A stretch of DNA of 45,645 bases from positions 1 through 45,645 of the IMG/VR virus record IMGVR_UViG_3300017739_002423; one strand, 5' to 3'. Numbering within the stretch: position 1 is the stretch's first letter; every line of letters begins with the position of its first letter. Below, piece by piece: positions 25,023-30,578 of this stretch. Below the pieces are notes generated by a model, which saw nothing but the letters and a program-made list of their open reading frames with translations, did not search any database and was not told the origin of the DNA. Origin of the DNA: a virus. Position numbers and translations under genes: made by a program.

Positions 25023-25253
25023 TTATTTACCTGCTTTTGGTGTAGGGTTCTCACCAGTTAGTTTTGGCTTTGCAAACCACAACTTAAACCATTCAGCACT
25101 ACCGGGTACAATGTTATGCTTTCGCATATACTGTCCCTTTTCAGTACCAGTTACACTGATATTACTCTCATCATCACTATCCACACGGTCACCTTCTTTG
25201 TCCATGTGAATACCTGCTAGTTTTTTAAGTCGTGTGATCTCATCTATTTGCAT
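25023..25253 (-). CDS. Small protein with MQIDEIT leader
   Basis: A 76-residue protein that begins MQIDEITRLKKLAGIHMD; I-D-E fits the leader pattern and LKKLAGI recurs as LKQLAGV in the 413-residue protein. An acidic middle (DRVDSDDESNISVTG) follows, then a helical, Trp-containing segment (GSAEWFKLWFAKPKL) and a short basic end. No family is recognised. Its start overlaps the end of the oxygenase gene by 14 bases. A late-promoter-like octamer lies four bases before the ATG. Confidence 0.7.
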   Translation of the reverse strand: MQIDEITRLKKLAGIHMDKEGDRVDSDDESNISVTGTEKGQYMRKHNIVPGSAEWFKLWFAKPKLTGENPTPKAGK

Positions 25254-25740
25254 GTATGTATTTATTCTTTATCTCTTCAAATGTTCCATTAACATTCCAA
25301 CTTATACTTATACGTCTATCAGATCCTGTAACTTCTACCTTGTGTGGCATTGTGGTATTAAACAATACAGGTTCTGTTAGTGTAAACCTATGTACTTCTC
25401 TAACATCTGATTCTGAAATATTATATAGTTTACGTTTCTCATCATAATCACCAAACCTTTCATTAATCCATTCATATACTATTGTTTCACTATTATCACA
25501 ACGTACAGGAATATTAATGGCACAAGTTCTATTACTATCTACATGTAGTTGCATTTGTTTTTTAGGTTTGTACACATGATAAGACTTACTCAGCCAAGGG
25601 TATTGTTCCCTCAACTGAGCCATATAAGGTTCATCATCTGCTAATCTTCTGTGGGTATTGCCTTCTAAGTTTCTATATGCTATCTCGCTTATAGCATCAA
25701 GATCAAACATATCAGGCATTGGAAATACAATGTTGTCCAT
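25240..25740 (-). CDS. 2-oxoglutarate/Fe(II) oxygenase-like protein
   Basis: A 166-residue protein with KKQMQLHVDSNRTCAINIPV, giving the H-x-D metal pair. About 70 residues later come TMPHKVEVTGSDRRISISWN, a distal histidine and an arginine suitable for 2-oxoglutarate. The spacing is that of small phage oxygenases. The substrate is unknown. The gene follows the lyase gene by 24 bases, has a late-like octamer four bases before the ATG, and precedes the group of candidate packaged proteins. Confidence 0.7.
   Translation of the reverse strand: MDNIVFPMPDMFDLDAISEIAYRNLEGNTHRRLADDEPYMAQLREQYPWLSKSYHVYKPKKQMQLHVDSNRTCAINIPVRCDNSETIVYEWINERFGDYDEKRKLYNISESDVREVHRFTLTEPVLFNTTMPHKVEVTGSDRRISISWNVNGTFEEIKNKYIHANR
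25258..25265 (-). promoter_or_regulatory. Late-promoter-like octamer ATAAATAC close to a start codon
   Basis: Minus strand AATAAATAC, then ATAC, then ATG at 25253. It has the same four-base spacing as the octamers at 25745, 19606 and 648. Confidence 0.4.
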
Positions 25741-25744
25741 AATA

Positions 25745-25752
25745 GTATTTAT
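25745..25752 (-). promoter_or_regulatory. Late-promoter-like octamer ATAAATAC close to a start codon
   Basis: Minus strand CATAAATAC, then TATT, then ATG at 25740. It closely matches the T4 late promoter core; the transcript would start at or next to the start codon. Confidence 0.45.
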
Positions 25753-25763
25753 GGCATTGTAAT

Positions 25764-26696
25764 TTACTTAATTTTTTGGATTACCATGTCTTTCATGTAA
25801 ACAACAGTGTTTACATTTTTAGTAGGATCAATTCGCTTTGTATCGTATGCAAACTGGTATGCACCAAACTGAAACATAAGTCCGTCTTTTGCATGGTTAT
25901 CGAATGCCCAGTCATCTTCATAAAACTGGTCATGCTTTTCATTAGGCATTGCATCACAACTTGTACAATCAATAATTGTTTTACCGTTGAAAACAAACTT
26001 AAAAGTACCGTTATCATCTACATGTGTAGTAATTTCTACAGTATGCCACTTACCCTGCCATTCACCTTTTTTAGCAAGTGTAATTGCACTAGACTTATAG
26101 TGCTTACTATCATTATCTAGGATACCACGGTATGTAAAAATGAGGTCCTCAGGCTGTACTGCTGGAGCATATTCACTTTTCTTATACCAGTCATCAAACA
26201 AATTTACTGCACCACTGGCTGGAGCAGTAGTTATACCATATACAATTACGCCAGCCTTAAAATTTTTCCACTGACCTGTAAAATGTGTACGTTGTCCACT
26301 GAGTTTAATTTCCTCAGGAACATAAAAACTATATTTGTAAGTTACTGTGTCACCTTCACGAAAAGCATACTTGTCTTTTACTTTATATTCAGCACGTGAC
26401 TTTTTGTAATTTTCCTGACCTGCTTGGTCCTGGGCACCTTCGTTCTGCACACCAAACTTTGTTTGGAAACGATACACAGTTTCACCATCAATTTTACCTG
26501 TAAGAACACTTTTGTTCCAAGCAATATTGTTAGGCTCTAAAATCTTATTCTTAATACCTGTAGTGCTAGGCTTAAACACATTATCCATAGCAATAGGAAC
26601 ATCTGTATCAGGGAGTGATGTTTGAAAAGCCATCGCTTGATTCATACCTGTTAAAATACCAAAAGTAATAACAGTTCCTGCAACCCAATATTTCAT
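25764..26696 (-). CDS. Secreted polysaccharide-lyase-like protein (heparin-lyase I / PL20 type)
   Basis: A 310-residue protein with a clear Sec signal peptide (MKYWVAGTVITFGILTGMNQ then AMAF, cleavage after about residue 24). The mature part is strand-rich: THFTGQWKNFKAGVIVYG, GEWQGKWHTVEITTHVDDNG, KFVFNGKTI, and a final GLMFQFGAYQFAYDTKR with the tyrosine pattern of beta-jelly-roll lyases. Two cysteines (DCTSCD) may form a disulfide after export. The product could degrade polysaccharide outside the cell or in the periplasm. A strong sigma70-type promoter precedes it, so it is likely an early gene, unusual for a depolymerase. Confidence 0.75.
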   Translation of the reverse strand: MKYWVAGTVITFGILTGMNQAMAFQTSLPDTDVPIAMDNVFKPSTTGIKNKILEPNNIAWNKSVLTGKIDGETVYRFQTKFGVQNEGAQDQAGQENYKKSRAEYKVKDKYAFREGDTVTYKYSFYVPEEIKLSGQRTHFTGQWKNFKAGVIVYGITTAPASGAVNLFDDWYKKSEYAPAVQPEDLIFTYRGILDNDSKHYKSSAITLAKKGEWQGKWHTVEITTHVDDNGTFKFVFNGKTIIDCTSCDAMPNEKHDQFYEDDWAFDNHAKDGLMFQFGAYQFAYDTKRIDPTKNVNTVVYMKDMVIQKIK

Positions 26697-26728
26697 AATG
26701 TACCTCGTTTGTTTCTAACTATACTCTT

Positions 26729-26759
26729 ACTATACACTAAGATGTCTTACTTGTCAAGT
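26729..26759 (-). promoter_or_regulatory. Sigma70-type promoter for lyase gene
   Basis: On the minus strand TTGACA is followed after 17 bases by TATAGT (position good to about two bases). The spacer holds GTAAGACATCTT, an element shared with two other promoters. The -35 hexamer overlaps the stop region of the upstream GNAT gene. Confidence 0.8.
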
Positions 26760-27241
26760 AAAAAAGTCATAAAATTTTGCTTTTTTCCAAAGCCTAGAAA
26801 TACTTCTTCGTCATATACATGGGTAAAACCAAGTTTCTCTGTAGCTCTTATATTACGTTTATTGTCATGCGTCATATGTATATGAACTTTATCATAATAC
26901 TCAAATGCATAATCAATTAGCATATATCTAAATTTCCAGTTATAATCGCCTCCCCAACAATCTCTTATTAAGAATGTACTTCCCATAAAGAGTCTATCTT
27001 CAGGCATAATATAGTAACGTGTGGCACCAATGATTTTGTCCTGTTCTCGTATAGTAAGAGAACCAACATCAACCATAAATTCAAACCATTTTGTAAAGGG
27101 AGTCTTTTTCCATCTATTTTTTGCGGGCATGCCAGCCCAGATGGCAGGATCACTGGCGGCAGAATACATCTCTTCGTAATCTGCACTAACCAGTGGTTTA
27201 ATGTTTAGATTGTCTTTGTAAAGTGTTGGTTGTAAATTCAA
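26747..27241 (-). CDS. GNAT-family N-acetyltransferase (TTG start)
   Basis: A 164-residue protein of the RimJ/RimL-like GNAT type: an N-terminal strand (IKPLVSADYEEMYSAASDP), then GSLTIREQDKIIGATRYYIM, and DCWGGDYNWKFRYMLIDYAF, the acetyl-CoA-binding region. It ends with THDNKRNIRATEKLGFTHVY, the classic C-terminal motif. The start is TTG at 27241, overlapping the upstream TGA as TTGA, so it is translationally coupled. The substrate may be a protein N-terminus or a small molecule. The promoter of the lyase gene begins within its last codons. Confidence 0.88.
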   Translation of the reverse strand: MNLQPTLYKDNLNIKPLVSADYEEMYSAASDPAIWAGMPAKNRWKKTPFTKWFEFMVDVGSLTIREQDKIIGATRYYIMPEDRLFMGSTFLIRDCWGGDYNWKFRYMLIDYAFEYYDKVHIHMTHDNKRNIRATEKLGFTHVYDEEVFLGFGKKQNFMTFLLDK

Positions 27242-27618
27242 GCCGCTTCTAATTCCAATTTTCCAGTATTAGCATTAGGAACAAGTTCCATTTCAATGCC
27301 CTGTTCAACAGCCGCCAACATAATCTTCTTTTCCATAATTGGCTCTACGATTTCTTTAATCCTAGTCCAATTAGCACGTTGTATACATTCACCACCTCTG
27401 TAATAATCTAGTGGGAGATCATACATCTTAAGTCCTAATGCCTTTAGACTTCTACCTTTGTTGCCAAGTCCATTGTTAAAGATATCATATGTTACGTTTT
27501 GTGCAACCCTGTACTGTTCTAATTTTCTATTCTTAACAGGATTGGTTACTGAACCTTCCATTGGAATCAAATCATTTAATGCTTCTACAACACTAGTAAG
27601 ATTCTCATTACAAAACAT
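27238..27618 (-). CDS. Unknown early protein
   Basis: Start set at ATG 27618 (MFCNENLTSVVEALND), because AAGGAG lies seven bases before it; an ATG six bases upstream touches the ribosome site. The product has 126 residues with an N-terminal helix and a mixed middle (VAQNVTYDIFNNGLGNKG). The second half, RANWTRIKEIVEPIMEKKIM, is helical and ends acidic. No family is recognised. It has its own sigma70 promoter and forms an early unit with the GNAT and possibly the lyase gene, so a takeover function is possible but unproven. Confidence 0.7.
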   Translation of the reverse strand: MFCNENLTSVVEALNDLIPMEGSVTNPVKNRKLEQYRVAQNVTYDIFNNGLGNKGRSLKALGLKMYDLPLDYYRGGECIQRANWTRIKEIVEPIMEKKIMLAAVEQGIEMELVPNANTGKLELEAA

Positions 27619-27652
27619 AAACATTCTCCTTAATTTTTTAGCTTATATATAG

Positions 27653-27681
27653 AGTATAGCACCAAGATGCCTTACTGTCAA
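27653..27681 (-). promoter_or_regulatory. Sigma70-type promoter
   Basis: On the minus strand TTGACA, a 17-base spacer, then TATACT. The spacer begins GTAAGGCATCTT, an element shared with the promoters near 26740 and 44140. It drives the 126-residue early gene; the TGA stop of the upstream gene lies within TTGACA. Confidence 0.82.
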
Positions 27682-27866
27682 CCTAAAAATGTTATTTCTT
27701 CTGGAAAATATTCGATTATTTGGCATACATTGTATACCTTACTTGCTTCTTTTGCTTGTTCATATGTGTCATATACACAGGGTAAAATGTTATCATCCTG
27801 TCCAAAATAGGTTACAGTCATCCATTCATCCCCTACGGGTACTTGTATTACCCAGCCATCTGGCAT
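27678..27866 (-). CDS. Small hypothetical protein
   Basis: A 62-residue protein (MPDGWVIQVPVGDEWMTVTY then FGQDDNILPCVYDTYEQAKE) with alternating strands and a short helix. It overlaps the end of the UV endonuclease gene by 19 bases and ends within the next promoter, so it is probably translated from the endonuclease transcript. The fold looks like a small alpha/beta domain; no function can be given. Confidence 0.65.
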   Translation of the reverse strand: MPDGWVIQVPVGDEWMTVTYFGQDDNILPCVYDTYEQAKEASKVYNVCQIIEYFPEEITFLG

Positions 27867-28870
27867 TTATACTCCCATAGTTTTCTGCTTGCAAGTTGTT
27901 TGCATTTGCTTTCTACCATAATATCTGCATATGGAAGAAACTCTAAGGCCCAATCATTTACTGCTGAATTCCACATGTAATCACTGTGGGCACGTAGTTT
28001 TGCTTTCTTGTAACCCTGTTCAAGAAGTAATTCTTTGTTTGGAAGTGTGTCTGTAGCATGTTCTGGAATATAATCTTCACGTGATACACTGTAATGAATA
28101 ACAGGTGTAACACCACGCCATGTATCCACTATGCGAGAAAATCTATCGTCGGTGGGACGTATATATTCACCTTCTTTGCACCAGTGATGGTGTATGTCGA
28201 GTACGAGTGGAATGCAGTCTGGGAGTTGAAGACTTGCGTCGAGTCCCCACGAGTTTTCGTCGTTTTCGATTGTAATTGTGTTTTTCGCTTCCTCAGATAG
28301 TCTTGGGTAGATGTCGGCGATGCCGGCAGGACCCTTGCGACCTGAGATGTGTACGTTGATCTTGAAGTCTTGAAATTCTCGGCCGAAGCCCATCCACCTG
28401 GCGACGTCAACATGATACTCAAACTCCTCTAAACTACGCTCTACAACATCCGGATTATCACTTGCTAGGACTGTAAATGGTCCTGGGTGCATTGAACAAC
28501 GGACATCGAGGGCTCTTGCTTTTTCACCAACTTTTGCGAATTCTCTTTCGCAGTATTCACGTACATCACTAATACGCCAAAAATAACCCCAAGTAGGCTC
28601 GGTATAAACAGGAAGTACATCGCTACCCAGTCTGACCATACGAAGCTCATTTGGAAGTTCTCCTACATAACTGATAAGATTATCGTAGCTCTTAATGTTG
28701 TGTACCATAAGGTCCCACAAACGTTCTTCTGCGACATCCTTAGTTTGTCTATTAAGCCATTGCACTGTCGTACATCTATTGTTGTACTGACGCTCAATAG
28801 CTTCTAGTTCTTTTTTCTTTAGTGTTCTGTCATGGTGCATATATTTACATGCAAAGCCAATTCTAGCCAT
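27848..28870 (-). CDS. uvsE: UV DNA damage endonuclease (UvsE/UVDE-like)
   Basis: A 340-residue TIM-barrel endonuclease that nicks DNA 5' to UV photoproducts and other lesions. Signs are the N-terminal MARIGFACKYMHHD, RCSMHPGPFTVL, ITIENDENSWGLDA, the metal-binding PLVLDIHHHWC, TPVIHYSVSRED and LRAHSDYMW, all in the family order with histidines and acids in place. It would protect injected or replicating DNA in sunlit water. A sigma70-type promoter lies upstream. Codon use changes within the gene: roughly 28140-28420 is much less AT-rich than the rest, which could mark a recombined patch. Confidence 0.92.
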   Translation of the reverse strand: MARIGFACKYMHHDRTLKKKELEAIERQYNNRCTTVQWLNRQTKDVAEERLWDLMVHNIKSYDNLISYVGELPNELRMVRLGSDVLPVYTEPTWGYFWRISDVREYCEREFAKVGEKARALDVRCSMHPGPFTVLASDNPDVVERSLEEFEYHVDVARWMGFGREFQDFKINVHISGRKGPAGIADIYPRLSEEAKNTITIENDENSWGLDASLQLPDCIPLVLDIHHHWCKEGEYIRPTDDRFSRIVDTWRGVTPVIHYSVSREDYIPEHATDTLPNKELLLEQGYKKAKLRAHSDYMWNSAVNDWALEFLPYADIMVESKCKQLASRKLWEYKCQMAG

Positions 28871-28901
28871 AAAATAATCCTAACAAAATAAACATAGTGC
28901 T

Positions 28902-28930
28902 ACTATAACACCTAAATCCATATATGTCAA
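28902..28930 (-). promoter_or_regulatory. Sigma70-type promoter for uvsE
   Basis: On the minus strand TTGACA, a 17-base spacer, then TATAGT, about 30 bases before the uvsE start. The -35 hexamer overlaps the stop of the upstream RyR-domain gene. Confidence 0.8.
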
Positions 28931-29496
28931 ATAATTTTATTCTGTTTTAACCATTCCATGATATCTGTGCTTTCATAGTCTGGTATACGCCTATGACTTT
29001 CAGGTAGGGTATCCCAATCTTTTAAAGCAGGGTGTGTTTTATTAGTGCTTGAGTAGTGAGAACCCCAACGCCAACCTTCATTTACCTTATTACTAACCCA
29101 ACGATTATGATTAAATTTACTCATATCATAGGTTACTTGTTCTGTAATCTCAGGTTGTATATCAAGGCTGTTAACAAAATTACCAAAACCTTGTTGCCTA
29201 TATTGATTGCTAGTTTCAATATCAAAATCACCTTCACCCGCCATTGCAGTCCATGCTTCAACTATAAACATTGCTTCATCTGGTGTAAGGTCTCTTTCAA
29301 GTGGAACTATTAGTTGGTGTGGGAACTCTTCACCTTCTGCTGTACCATATTCCATTGCTACCCAATTACCATTATGCTGATATGTTAGTGTAATATTATC
29401 AGGTCCATACTCTTTTACAGTTTGATACCATAGTATTGCACTTGCACCTGGTAGTTGATTAGCCGTGTTTAATTGTATATGGTGTTGATACTTCAT
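28927..29496 (-). CDS. RyR-domain protein
   Basis: A 189-residue protein. The C-terminal 60 residues match the RyR repeat: KFNHNRWVSNKVNEGWRWG, then NKTHPALKDWDTLPESHRR, with the H-x-x-W...GW-x-x-G...HP-x-L...LPE pattern. The first 120 residues are unrecognised (QLPGASAILWYQTVKEYGPD). In ryanodine receptors RyR domains have been implicated in ligand and protein contacts; in prokaryotes and phages they are rare and their role is not established. It lies between uvsE and the EF-hand membrane gene. Confidence 0.78.
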   Translation of the reverse strand: MKYQHHIQLNTANQLPGASAILWYQTVKEYGPDNITLTYQHNGNWVAMEYGTAEGEEFPHQLIVPLERDLTPDEAMFIVEAWTAMAGEGDFDIETSNQYRQQGFGNFVNSLDIQPEITEQVTYDMSKFNHNRWVSNKVNEGWRWGSHYSSTNKTHPALKDWDTLPESHRRIPDYESTDIMEWLKQNKII

Positions 29497-29498
29497 GT

Positions 29499-29849
29499 TT
29501 AGCCTTCCGCTTCGTTGCTTTGTGGCATAATTACTGGTTCTTCTTTTTTACGTGTTGATGGACTTGCTTTTATACTGCCTGTTTGTTCTGGAACTTTAAC
29601 CACAGCATCACTTTTGCTGTTTACGTACAGTCCAAACCAAGCCGCACCTGCGCCTGTTACAACGCTTACTAAACCTGCTTGTGCCATATTAGGATCTTCT
29701 AATCCCATGAACCACATTGTTACTTGATAAAACATGTAAATGTATATTGAAATGAATAATCTAGGAAATACTCTTAGTCTATCAAACCAATAAGGAAAAT
29801 ATTCCCATTTACTTACTTTACCGTCTCCATCTAGATCCATATTGTTCAT
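29499..29849 (-). CDS. Membrane protein with EF-hand-like loop
   Basis: A 116-residue protein. The N-terminal MDLDGDGKVSKWEYF is a calcium-binding loop pattern D-x-D-x-D-G. It is followed by two hydrophobic segments (RLFISIYIYMFYQVTMWFMG, and GLVSVVTGAGAAWFGLYV) and a polar, lysine-rich tail (KVPEQTGSIKASPSTRKKEE). Similar small membrane proteins with this loop are found in marine T4-like phages. It may sit in the host inner membrane; a calcium-linked role is inferred from the loop only. It is two bases from the RyR-domain gene. Confidence 0.75.
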   Translation of the reverse strand: MNNMDLDGDGKVSKWEYFPYWFDRLRVFPRLFISIYIYMFYQVTMWFMGLEDPNMAQAGLVSVVTGAGAAWFGLYVNSKSDAVVKVPEQTGSIKASPSTRKKEEPVIMPQSNEAEG

Positions 29850-29871
29850 CCTAATCCCCCCGGAATTGTTG

Positions 29872-30177
29872 TTATAATGTGCCGTCTGTTACTGTGGCAC
29901 TAGCCATTGTTCCTCCAATGGCCTGTATTTCTGTTTGTAAGTCAGCCGCTGACCAGCCAGATTGTTCTAAGTAAATCTTAAATGCACCGCCACTAAACGC
30001 ACCGATAGCAAAAAAGTTACTAAACTTCTGTACTGCTTCAACGAACTTTTCCATATCTTGACCTGGTGCAATTTGTGCATCTGCGCCTGTGGCTCCAGCG
30101 ATATCAAACACTGTAAGTGTTGTACCTCCAAACTGTGTACCAAAATCAATGGTATTATTCGCATTTCTAGTTGCCAT
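29872..30177 (-). CDS. Small late protein, probably virion-associated
   Basis: A 101-residue protein, MATRNANNTIDFGTQFGGTT, rich in Gly, Ala and Thr, with an N-terminal strand region and a C-terminal helix (SAADLQTEIQAIGGTMAS). A late promoter (30198) and an AGGAGGT ribosome site precede the ATG, so it is strongly expressed late. The neighbouring 85-residue protein has a similar style, and both lie next to tail-fibre genes, which suggests small structural or fibre-tip proteins. No family is recognised. Confidence 0.75.
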   Translation of the reverse strand: MATRNANNTIDFGTQFGGTTLTVFDIAGATGADAQIAPGQDMEKFVEAVQKFSNFFAIGAFSGGAFKIYLEQSGWSAADLQTEIQAIGGTMASATVTDGTL

Positions 30178-30197
30178 AGTTACCTCCTATTGTATAT

Positions 30198-30205
30198 GTA
30201 TTTAT
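30198..30205 (-). promoter_or_regulatory. T4-like late promoter octamer ATAAATAC
   Basis: Minus strand CATAAATACATATACAATAG leads to an AGGAGGT ribosome site and the ATG at 30177. It is the clearest late promoter in the window because it follows a terminator. Confidence 0.7.
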
Positions 30206-30217
30206 GCTCAGATAAAA

Positions 30218-30243
30218 AAAGCGGTACTCGAAAGTACCGCTTT
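30218..30243 (-). terminator. Rho-independent terminator
   Basis: A perfect 11-base stem, AAAGCGGTACT paired with AGTACCGCTTT around a four-base loop. On the minus strand it is followed by TTTTT. It lies 20 bases after the stop of the 85-residue gene and just before the next late promoter. Confidence 0.9.
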
Positions 30244-30262
30244 GAATTACTATAGTCTAGAC

Positions 30263-30520
30263 TTATGTAAAGTCTGCTACTACTGTAAGTGTGATGTCTG
30301 TTTGGTATGCACCAGCCGCCGCGTCAACGTCTGCTGTACCCTGTACTGCAATGTGTACTGGATCTGTACCAATTGTACCTGCCACACCTGCGATTGTGTG
30401 AGTTAGACCTAATGCCTTTTCAACTGCATCTAGATCTGCTTGATCGTGGTCGCCGGAACCTTTTGCCATTGAGCAAATTTGTGTTCTTGGGCCTAGACCG
30501 TTTCCTAATGTTGTAGCCAT
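30263..30520 (-). CDS. Small late protein, probably virion-associated
   Basis: An 85-residue protein beginning MATTLGNGLGPRTQICSMAK with a Gly-Ser-Asp turn (KGSGDHDQADLDAVEKALG), a small helix and a strand-rich, Ala/Gly/Thr C-terminus. A terminator follows it, and a late-type octamer lies about 50 bases upstream with AAAGGAG as the ribosome site. It is located between a small late gene and the giant fibre genes, so a fibre-tip or chaperone role is possible. No family is recognised. Confidence 0.72.
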   Translation of the reverse strand: MATTLGNGLGPRTQICSMAKGSGDHDQADLDAVEKALGLTHTIAGVAGTIGTDPVHIAVQGTADVDAAAGAYQTDITLTVVADFT

Positions 30521-30570
30521 CTTAGACTCCTTTAATGTTTATAAAATCATGTGCTTCTTTGCACTACATT

Positions 30571-30578
30571 TATTTATC
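30571..30578 (-). promoter_or_regulatory. Late promoter-like octamer GATAAATA
   Basis: Minus strand AAGATAAATAAATG overlaps the stop of the fibre gene and precedes the ATG at 30520 by about 50 bases. Confidence 0.5.
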
